Of a stretch of DNA of 64,000 bases, positions 34,879 to 44,649 are shown piece by piece. Source of the DNA: Blastomyces gilchristii SLH14081 (lineage: Eukaryota; Ascomycota; Eurotiomycetes; Onygenales; Ajellomycetaceae). Under the pieces are notes generated by a model. The model saw only the letters and a program-made list of their open reading frames with translations. It made no database searches and was not told the DNA's origin. The translations under genes were made by a program, and so were the position numbers. The first letter of the stretch is position 1. Each line of letters starts with the position of its first letter. The stretch is from assembly GCF_000003855.2 (NCBI RefSeq), contig NW_003101671.1, positions 779,332-843,331 on the forward strand. The letters are read 5' to 3'.

Positions 34879-36788
34879 TTACAGTTGGGCTCCCACGAGC
34901 TTGGCATATGCCTCAGTGCTGAAGCTCTTGGGTCGCTCAATTGGCATTCCCAGCGCGCGGTCGATAATCAGCTGTGGGAGCACGCCGAGGGCTCGGGAGA
35001 CACCAAAGAGCACAGTGTAATACTTGGCCTCAGTCAAGCCATAGTATTGAAGGAGGACGCCTGAGTGGCTGTCGACGTTGGGATATGGCGACTTGACCTG
35101 TTGTTTTCGAATCTGGTTAGTTGTGGTCCGTTCTAGAACAGTTGGAATTGTAATAATTGGAGGTTACATACCTTGCCATGCTCGGTCAGAACGCCAGGCG
35201 CGATCTTGTAAACTTGGCTGACCAGCTTGAACATAGGGTCATCGGGAAGCTTGCGGAGAGCAAATTCACGCTGGCAGGTGTAGCGTGGGTCAGTCTTGCG
35301 GAGGACGGCATGGCCGTAGCCGGGAACAACTTGACCCGCGTTCAGTGTGGACCACAGATAATCCTTAATGGCCTGGTCACTGAGGTCATTGCCAATGGCT
35401 TTCTTCATCTCCATAAGCCAGGTCAAGACTTCCTGGTTGGCCCTGTAGGAGTACATTGTATCAGTAACCGTTTGTCCACGGCGGGTTATTTATTTTTATC
35501 TGCATATGTAGCCACTTACAATCCGTGGAGAGGACCAGCGAGGCCGTTAAGGCCAGCAGCAAGAGAAAGCATAGGAGAGCTCAAGGCGCTTCCAACCAAG
35601 TGAGTGGTGTGAGCGCTGACGTTTCCACCCTCGTGGTCGGAGTGGATGGTCAGGTACAGGCGCATCAGCTCAACGAAGTCGTTGTTGTCACCATAGCCAA
35701 GCTGATTGGCCAAGTTGAAACCGTAATCCTTATCCTTCTGAATGGGGGCAACTTTTCCATCCTTGAACACGTTGCGATAGATCTTGGCGGCGATGGTGGG
35801 CAGCTTGGCAATCAGGTCCATGGAGTCCTCGAAGGTGTATGTCCAGTAGTCTTTCTTGTTGATACCCTTGGCGTAGGCCTTGGCGAAGGCGGACTCGTGC
35901 TCAAGAGCAGTGATGGCTAGGGAGAATTGGGCCATTGGGTGCAGAGTGGATGGGCAGCGGTCGATCAGCTCCTCAATGAACTTGGGGATATCGGAGCGGG
36001 CAGCCCAATCTGCGGATAGGGCGCGGACCTGTTGTTCACTTGGGACCTCGCCGGTCAAAAGAAGCCAGAAAAGACCTGTTCAGCCAGTTAGCATGGGGCA
36101 GTCGCATAGCAATGCATTCACTTAGTACCTTCTGGCAGAGGCTCCTCTCCACCAGGGGCTTTGGGAAGTAGTTTCTGGCATTCCGGGATCTGGAAGCGGA
36201 TTAGCACGTGATTTCTCTCGAAAAAAAAAAAAAGCATCTGTCGCAATTGAGAGAAAACACCTACAGTCTTGCCCCGGAAGCGAATTCCCTCCTCAGGATC
36301 GAGGACGGATCCCTTTTTCAAGCGATTAGTTTCTCCCTTGTATAAACCCGCTTGATACAAAAGTGAATCCATACCTCCCAGACAAGGGATTTGACTCCCC
36401 GAGCACCTCCGTAGACCTGGCCAAGAGTGACTTCACCAATAACCTTGTCTCCATAGTCTCTGTAACAACGGTGGTCAGATCAGATATCTACATATATATA
36501 TATCGGGGGAGTTTCAGCTCGTACTTTCTCAGCTTCTTGACCTTCTCGATCTCAGCTGGGATGATATCGGCGAAGGTATCTTTGAGCGACTAGCAAGACA
36601 GAGAACTTGGTCAGCGCATAAATCTAGGCATTTACGGGATGTCAATTTGGGTTAACAAGAGATGTACTAACCTTAGTCTTAGCAGAGGAATAGCATCTCA
36701 AGCTATTGAAGGCGGCAGACTGGACAGCGGGTTTGGAAACAAAGGAGGAGCGGAGAGCAGAGCTCCCCAGTCTGAGAGATGTAGCCAT
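34879..36788 (-). CDS. citA: Mitochondrial citrate synthase
   Basis: Eight exons on the minus strand: 36,788-36,672; 36,589-36,525; 36,459-36,375; 36,312-36,265; 36,189-36,129; 36,075-35,520; 35,442-35,172; 35,097-34,879. Introns are 53-82 nt with GT-AG ends. Together they give a continuous 473-residue protein, the usual length for fungal enzymes. The enzyme condenses acetyl-CoA and oxaloacetate to citrate in the TCA cycle. Residues 1-about 35 ([19 protein letters not shown]) form a Ser/Arg-rich mitochondrial presequence. The catalytic set is present: His309 in GPLHGLANQE, His355 in [16 protein letters not shown] and Asp410 in PNVDSHSG. The substrate-binding HSDHEGGN motif starts at residue 270. 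The start is the Met opening the presequence; the open frame extends upstream, but that part is UTR-like. The gene looks intact although a hypermutated transposon ends 400 bp downstream. Confidence 0.96.
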
Positions 36789-38487
36789 GGGGAATGAAGG
36801 GGAAAGAGAAAGAGATCTCAATGATTGACGAGAGATAAGACAGGGAAAGCTAGCAGTGAGATATGAAAGTAATTGCGGAGGGAGGAGAGAAGAAGAGAGG
36901 GAGGAGACAAGCGGAGAGCAAAAAGAAAAGATTATGATTGAAAACAAGAAGACAGAAAAAAGTTAAGGTCCCAAGGCCAAAATTTCCTCGCTTTGAGATC
37001 CCGTATTACCAGTACCATATTACCGCCAAGATATACAGCCTAACGCACCTGCTTCACTGGGCCACCGTCATACTCGCCGTAATACGGTTACAGCTTCTGT
37101 TGGTTCTCCACCTCAACCAATTTTTTTCTTTTTCTTGCGGCCATATCAATATCCGCCTCGTGTATTTACGCAGTACTGTACACAGTAAAATCCTGATTTT
37201 TATAATTCCTATATGCCCGCCGGCTTCCGTCAGAATAATAATAATAATAATATAAAATACACAAGCGTCCGGTCCTCCGGTGAGCTCGTAAGGATCTGTC
37301 CTCACAAGCCCTCCCCTCCCGTCTCTATCTATCTCTACGCAGCGTAATACATGTTGGATCTTCCTACATCTTCCGCCCGTGGTGACAGTTGAGCCCATCA
37401 GCCGGGACGTGAGCGATAAGTATTTTCACGTTCAGCTCATTGTATGTCATTTGTATGGAGTAACGTTAATGTAATACTGTGGCGCCCTCGTCTCTCCACG
37501 GCGTGGGGGGCAAGGGAAGGGGGGGGTATTTGGGGGTGGTAGTATCGCGGTGCATTTCTGATGTTGCTAGACACACAGTTGAGTGTCATACACATCTAAT
37601 AAAATACATATCATTCACTAATATCCAATTCTGTTCCACAATATTTAGATTGAGTATTTTTTAACTTATCAGAAGAGGAGAAGAGTGTGGCCGTAGAATA
37701 GTTTTAGATTATTATATATGCTGAAATCCACGGATAAAAATCAGTTGAGTGTTACATACATATATCGATATGTATGTACAGATTAACTGCAACCTAATAA
37801 TGCTTGAATGGCTAGGTTGTATTCCACCTGCATATTCCACAACACAAACCATGCAAAAAATCGTTTAGTCAATCATTTCTGTCACTCTTGGCTGCTGTTC
37901 ATATAGGATTATGTTTCAGATCTAGAGCAGGTACCCCAGAAACCGCTCAAGAGAATGCCACTCTCCAGGGTCCTTTTGAGCCATGCAACACCCAATGGTA
38001 GGTTATGTTGTCTGATGAATGTGATAAGTTTTCTTAAAGTTTTTTTTTTTTTTTTTCCCCCAAAGAAAACCCATCAGCATACTGTGGATAAGAAGAGTGT
38101 ATGTATATATTGGCATTTCTAATCCGGATCATTCAACAACCCTTCTTCAATAAACCAGTGAGAAAAAGGATATCCTGGATGAGGGACAAATATACATATC
38201 TAAATTGACCCGTGAGGTGATTGTGCGGATTCGAAATGTCTGGGTAGATACAAAAGACCATGAAAAAGGCAGCTGGTTGAAGCCAACTTTCCCGATAGAT
38301 TGCTAGGTGTGTAACTATATATTGAGAATCGCATTGTTTCTAGCAGTCGAAACCCTTAGACTGACTGCAGCCAGGAGCCCGAAGCCTGGATACGGTTTTC
38401 ACTTGTCCCTTCTGCACTCGTCCTCGGGCTGTTTGTTTTTCATGATGCACTAGTGGGGATGCTGTGCGTTGATATCGTCACCAAAGC
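36789..38487. other. Promoter side of citrate synthase and intergenic DNA
   Basis: The first 170 bp are A/G-rich 5' leader and promoter of citrate synthase. The rest is balanced to AT-rich with a T16 run near 38,040 and no gene I can support. Confidence 0.5.
37235..37252 (+). repeat. (ATA)n microsatellite
   Basis: About six ATA units in island 2. There is no element homology beside it, unlike the LINE tails. Confidence 0.7.
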
Positions 38488-38763
38488 CTAGGGCGGCCCT
38501 AGCGACCTAGGGGGCTCGTCCATATTGGTGGTCCTGATGGCATCATACTGTCTATGCTCCTTCAGCTCATCGGGTTCAGTTATGGGTTCTCCTTGACGGT
38601 GATTAGCTGCAAGGGCAGCAAGGCGCCTTTGAAACTCGCACTGGTATCCCTGAGGGAAAGAACCTTTCGCAACAACTGCGGAAGCGATGCGGATCCGTCG
38701 TATATCATATCATCCCGAATCAGTTTTATCTCAGCAAGCTCAGACGCTTCTCCAGATATCCAT
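38488..38763 (-). pseudogene. Possible gene remnant with three internal TGA codons
   Basis: From ATG 38,763-38,761 to TAG 38,490-38,488 the minus frame has 91 codons. Three are TGA, all in the first third. The last 60 codons are open and protein-like (CEFQRRLAALAANHRQGEP, then ITEPDELKEHRQYDAIRTTN). CGA-to-TGA changes would explain every stop. The family is not recognised. The overlapping plus-strand frame 38,554-38,784 is a rival reading of the same DNA. Confidence 0.33.
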
Positions 38764-39499
38764 TGCTGTTTTACACTGGATTGATGATTATGTCATGAGC
38801 TAATCTCAAATAAGCAATAAGCTAACCCAAATAGTAAAATCAGGTCATGTGAGTGATGATATCTTGTAAAGTGTCTGAGAAGAAACAGTTTCTAATTATT
38901 AATAACTGTCACGCTCCCGGCCGCGCCAAGGCCCCGCTGCGGTTCCACACGGCCCATCGCTTCCATGCGGATGATTCCATCCCGTCCGAACCGGTTTCCA
39001 ACCACCCTATGACATCATTCAGATATATCATAGGAAGATCCGATTGATGGATAAGAGAACCCCACTTCTATACAAGGTCAGCAGATTACTCTTTCTTGGC
39101 AATGAGACACTGCTGAGGTATCACTTCAGCTATTCTTACTTATGAAATAAGAGAAGAATATTCACTTATTATCTATATAGAATAGCTAGATACTGACTTC
39201 TTATCAAAGAAGTCAGTGATTCATTTCTTTTCTTCTACTGAAATATATACAGAAGTTATTACATATCTTATACAATCTTCTTAGTATACTAAGTATTATA
39301 TCTGTAATATTCTCATAATAACTCTGTAGTCTATAAGCTCACTATTTAAGTAAGATACTTAAGCTCACTTATACAGCTTCTTAAACAACTATCTCTATAT
39401 AATACTACTAACTAGTCATCACTTCAGTTCTATTATATTATAATTTAAATCACTTAATTTAATTATATGTTTAAATTAGTTAAGTTTTAACAGACTGAT

Positions 39500-42391
39500 A
39501 TGACTTTATACATCTATACTGAGACTGATTCAATCTCACTCTCTGAGAGAAATACTATATTATTCTCTAGAGTATATATATCTCTACTTCAGCAGAAATC
39601 TGAGATTTCTGAACTCACTGTATATTTTAATATAAGCTCTTTAACTGCTTTGCTATTACTGCAGCCTCTACACATCTATATTTATCATGAAGATAGAGAG
39701 ATTAAGATCAGAGATTTTTCAAGATATAAGAAAAATATCTTATCTGAATTTCACAGCTTTATCTGTACTCTTGAATAGAAATTTCATCTTAATCTGAGTC
39801 AGTATAATACTTATAAGATATAAGTAATCTATACTGTCAACCTTCTTGAAGACATCTCTGTAACTACTTGAATTATTAAGAAGAGAGAGCTTGAGTATAT
39901 TAATACTATTATAACTTAAAAAGAATTCAAGAACTTTCTATTAAATTAAATCAAAGATTACTATAACTGTGACTTCACAGCAGTACAGTGATTTAATATA
40001 TTATATTAACAAGATAATAAGAATTCTTTCAATTTCAATATAAGATTTAAAGAATATTGAGAGAAATTAACTGATAATTTGAATTAATTAAAAACACAGC
40101 TTTATCTTATGAAGCTGACTTATAAGATATAAATAATAATATCACAGTATCAGAGTTTATTAACTAATTATACAGAGCTTATTAATCTGACTTTCTAAAT
40201 CTATTTAAATAATCAATTCTTTAAGAAAAAGACTAATAAAATTTCTTCTAAGTAACTTATAATAGAATCTAAACAGTACTGTGATGACTTCAGTGTGAAG
40301 AAAGTAAAGAAGAATTTCAAGTATTCTGATTCTTGACTCACTGTAAAGAAACACTAAAAAAGATTTAATAAAGATCTCTATTTTAACTGCAGAGCTGATA
40401 ATTACTATACTAGTAATTATAAGAAGCTGAAGAAGAAAAGAAACTGAGAAGACATCTTCTTAAAGTTAACTTCTCTTCTGACAAATGTATCTGTGAAAGA
40501 TAAAGAAGAGAAAGAAATGAAGAATTGATAATTCTTATATTTCTGAGTTTATGTTATAATCACAATACATATCTCAAATGAGAAGATATTAGTGAGATAT
40601 CTATTTAACTCTGAGATAGATACTAACTTTATATTCTATTTCTTTTCTTTAATGAAGAGTTGAAAGAAGATAGATCTATCAGATCATGTGAAATTTACTG
40701 ATAGAATAAAATATCACTGTTTTAATATAATTCAAGCACAGTGTGTAATCACAGACTTAGAAGAAATCTTTAAGAAGAGCAGTCTGCTTCTTCACACAGT
40801 TAATATTATAGATGAGAATATTATTCTAGATCTTCTATAGTTAAAAGAAAATAATTCTCTTATTAACTGAGTTATTCAGATGTGATGATACTGTCTTATT
40901 AATGAAGAGATAGTGATAGAGAAATCTGAAGAGTTTTATCAGAAGAGTCTTGAGAAAAAGATTGAGTTAATATACTATATAGCAGATAACTGAGACTTGA
41001 GAATAAATAAAGAAGTCATTACTCTTACTGCAAGATTAACAGCAGTATCTGTTATTGAAGATGAATGTATATAATATCTCTTTACAGATTTTAAGAATAT
41101 CTTTTTGAAAAGAAAAGCAGTGAAGTTTTCTGATATTAAGATATAATATAAGATTTGTCTTGAAGACAGTGTAACAGTGCTATACAGATCTCTTTATAAC
41201 TTGTCTATAAAGAAATTAAATATTCTGTGTAAATATCTTGAAGAAGTGTAATCAAAGAACTGAATATATTTATTAAAGAGTTCAGCAGAGATGTCTATAC
41301 TCTTTATATTTAAGAAGAATAGTAGACTACATCTATGCATAGACTACAGAGGCCTCAATAAGATAACAGTTAAGAATTACTATTTATTACTGTTAATTGA
41401 CAAGATAATTGATTGATTATCTGAAGCAAAGATATTCTTAAAAATTAATATATAGAATGTCTATCATAGAATCAGAGTTAATGAAGACAATGTTTAAAAA
41501 ATGACTTTTCATACTAAGTACAGCAATTTTAAATATCTTGTTTTATCTTTTAATCTTTATAATGCTTCAGCCATCTTTCAGATCTATATAAATGAGATGC
41601 TGCAGAGCCTTGTTAATATCTTCTGTATAATATACTTAGATGACATTCTAATCTTCTTAAAAACAGAGGAAGAACATAATACTCATATTTAAGAAGTATT
41701 AAGTTACTTGAGACAGTATTAACTCTATACAAACACTGAAAAATACTCATTCTACATGCAGAAGATTGATTTCTTAGATTATATTATTGAGATGAATAAT
41801 ATTTCAATAAATAGAAGCTGAGTCTTCATCATTAAGAACTGACTGATACTGTGAATGTACTATGAGATGCAGATATTTCTAGAATTTATGAATTTCTATA
41901 GATAATTCATTTATACATATTCACAGATTACTGCTTCTCTTACAGATCTGTTAAAGAGAAGTGTGAAAGATAGAAAAACAGAACTGTTTACTCTTATTCA
42001 AGACACTGTATAGATGTTTACAGAATTAAAACAAGCTTTCACAGATACTATAATACTGAATCACTTTAATTCTGACTTACTCAGTCAGTGTAAGACTAAT
42101 GTATTCAGAAATGAGATCTGTGAAATCTTTTCACAGTTGATACTGAAGATCTTTCAATATTGAAAGAATCAGAGAATAATCACTTCTGAGAAAATAGACA
42201 ATAAATTATCTATAAGAGAAGGCTTTTTCACAGAGTCTATAAGACACTGTAAATGAAAATCAGTAATCTTCTTCTTCAAGAAGTTATCACTCACACAGAG
42301 AAGGTATGATACTCATAATCAGAAGATGTTAATAATTGTTAAATTCTTTAAGATCTGATGATATTATCTTCAGAGTAGTAAGTACTCAGTG
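39500..42391 (+). pseudogene. Element H gag, protease, RT and first half of RNase H
   Basis: Gag starts near 39,500 (MTLYIYTETDSIS) and ends in a degraded zinc knuckle near 40,380-40,430 where Cys codons read Tyr. A protease-like DTNF segment lies near 40,620. RT is best preserved at 41,501-41,692, with FHTKYSNFKYLVLSF and the intact active site YLDDILIF. RNase H begins near 42,020 and is broken at 42,391 by insertion of copy A. Confidence 0.8.
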
Positions 42392-42575
42392 TGTGATTCA
42401 AAGGTTGCTTAAGCCAGCGTACGATTACAGGCGTACGCCGGCTTCTTATATATTGTAATATCATACACTAAATTAATTAGCGTCCGCTATGGCCCCTTTA
42501 CACTCATACACATATGCTAGTAGTTCGGAAGCGGCCGTGTTATTATCTGACAGTTGTACATTCTTCCAAACCACA
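42392..42575 (-). repeat. 3' LTR of copy A (left side)
   Basis: It is 184 bp, starts TGTGATTCAAAGG and ends CCAAACCACA on the plus strand. Five of its ten CpGs are in the outer 48 bp. Confidence 0.9.
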
Positions 42576-42587
42576 TCCTCTCTCACC
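42576..42587 (-). promoter_or_regulatory. Polypurine tract of copy A
   Basis: Read on the minus strand the 12 bases before the 3' LTR are GGTGAGAGAGGA. This is the primer for plus-strand DNA synthesis in LTR elements, and it confirms that the element reads on the minus strand. Confidence 0.7.
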
Positions 42588-43129
42588 AGATTCAGTCATA
42601 CTCATGTGACCATGTCATACACCCTAGCTTCATGTGGATTAGCTCATCACTAGCATTTCACAATTGTGTAACCTATCCCTGGTTCAGCTAGCATCTCATG
42701 TACATTCTCACAAAGAAACTTCCACTATATTACATCACTTATTCACTAACTTTTCTCATTCTTCAATCATCATCTTCATCATCATTATCATCAAACATCA
42801 CTATCTCATCTCGGATTTCTACTTCTTCTTCTATTCAACTCTTTTCATCTATTTACCTATCACATTATATGTGTTTCTGACAATGACCCTCTGTTCTCAC
42901 AACAAGTGTCATTATAGTGCTCATACTGAGCAGTTTATTAGCAGTAAGTGTAATGCATTGTGAAATATACATGATCAGGACTTATTTATCTTCTAACAAT
43001 TGTCAGAACATACTATCATAGATGACACACTTTCTTCATCTTCTCATATACTCTCTTCATCTTCTCATATACTCTCAACTGTTTCTCTTCTCAGTGAGTT
43101 TCTGATTGTGTTTTCTGGCATAATTTTGC
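42588..43129. other. Copy A region between LTR and antisense ORF
   Basis: Contains a plus-strand frame at 42,664-42,963 with a counterpart in copy C (61,947-62,183 and 61,981-62,244, in shifted frames). The reading frame is not conserved between copies, so it is more likely leader or promoter DNA for the antisense ORF than a gene. Confidence 0.4.
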
Positions 43130-44562
43130 ATGAATGCAGATGCTGATATGTTTGTTTTTATTTATATAGAATCTTCACATGTTGACAGATCTATGTTCAC
43201 TGATAATAGTGAACTCAATGTTAAATCATTGATTGAGAACTTGAAGAACATGATAATAAAGAAATTGTCTGTATCATATATAACTGAGTCTTCTGCATTC
43301 TCTTCTGCCTTCTCTGTTTCTTTCTCTGCCACTTTCTCTCAATCTTCTACATCTGCCTCTGTGTCTGGTTCTCCCGCTCTCACTACCTCTGTTTTCATAA
43401 TCTCTGGTTTTGTCATCTCTGTCTTCATTATCAGCTCTTCTCATTTTAAGAAGATATTGCATAGGCTTAATGAACTATATCTTTCAGTATATACACTTCT
43501 GCTCTTCTTACTGACTCTCAGAATAATTTATTATATGAAGACTGTGTATAACATAACTATCTGAAGCTCAGTCACAGACACTGATTATTATATTCATTTT
43601 AAATATTCATGATAAGACAATTATTCATTCATATCAGAGAATCACTTTCTCTCTTAACAGTGTTAAGATTATAAGTCTTTTTCTTTTTTATCTTTTCTTT
43701 CTGACACTGACTTTTCTGTTCTTAGAGAAAATCATTATGAGTTTCACTGTGTACAAAGTTGTGACATTCACAGACATTAAAAAGCTTTTCATAATTATAA
43801 AGTTCAATATTACAGAGACATCTGCTCTGATGAATTTCTTCAGAATGATAGATTTATATCAGTCTATTCTCTAGTGTCTGTCATTCAACTTTGTGATGCA
43901 GATGAAAGATATTCATGTTTTCAGAAATGAGAACATAGATGTCATACTCTTTTACACTCACAGGTATGAGACTTGTACACCTTGTCTGAAATATCATTGT
44001 GAGAATGAGCTGTTCACATACTGTGTTCTGCTTTCTGTATTCTCTCATGTCTCTCTCTCTCTTTCTGAGAAGTCTCATGCATGTTGTAATTGCATGTACA
44101 ACTCTAAGATCAGTGAGTGTTCATTCAGTAACTGTTCTCATCTCTGATTTTATAATTTTTATACACTAACAATGATTCTTAGTTGCTCTGACATCAGAGG
44201 CCATTCTGATCAAAGATGATAACATTATTAAGACTACTCTCTCTCACTCTCAAGCTTCTCTCATCACTTTCTCTCTCTCTTCTGTGAGAAAGGTTGTGTG
44301 CACACTGAATTGTAAGTGTTCAGCTCTGAGTGACTTCTGCTGTCATTTATTCAGTTCTGTATCTTCTTCTTCTTCTGTTTCTTTCATCTTCATTTTCTCT
44401 GCTCTGACTTCTGGTCCTGCAGGTCTCACACTCTTCTTCAATTTCTCTACATATATGTGTACACATTTCTATATTGACATTCCAGTCAATCTTGTGATAA
44501 ATGACATTAATGTTGTACACAGAGCAGTAGAGGAATCAGAGACATGCATAGCATTGTTATAA
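43130..44562 (+). pseudogene. Antisense Cys-rich ORF of copy A, probably spliced
   Basis: It lies opposite to gag-pol. Part 1 (43,130-43,564, 144 codons) starts MNADADMFVFIYIESSHVDR, is Ser-rich in the middle and ends LRIIYYMKTVYNITI. Part 2 (about 43,730-44,110) reads IIMSFTVYK... and then MQMKDIHVFRNENIDVILFY and a Cys cluster (ETCTPCLKYHCEN... HACCNCMYNSKIS). It has one TAG near 43,875 where copy C has Trp. A GTGAGT donor near 44,113 and a CTAAC...TTAG acceptor near 44,181 define a candidate 69-nt intron that joins part 2 in frame to part 3 (44,182-44,562, ending AVEESETCIALL). The Cys spacing resembles fungal DUF3716-type zinc-binding domains; this is my inference. Copies B and C keep all three parts. 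Confidence 0.55.
44113..44181 (+). other. Candidate intron in the antisense ORF (copy A)
   Basis: GTGAGT donor, CTAAC branch-like element and TTAG acceptor over about 69 nt. It restores reading between frames that differ by one. Copy C keeps the GTGAGT (near 63,385) with a slightly different acceptor region. Confidence 0.45.
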
Positions 44563-44649
44563 GAGCAGCTTATAGCCCTCGAATTTCTTGCAGACCTTGA
44601 GTTTTGAGATTTCTTTTATTTTTGACGTTTTTCAGGTGGTGTGGCATTG

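Noticed and set aside
35157..35920. Plus-strand frames of 148 and 131 codons
   Set aside because: They are antisense to citrate synthase exons 6 and 7.
42664..42963. Plus-strand frame rich in Ile/Phe/Tyr near the copy A LTR
   Set aside because: The DNA is conserved in copy C but the reading frame shifts, so coding is not supported.
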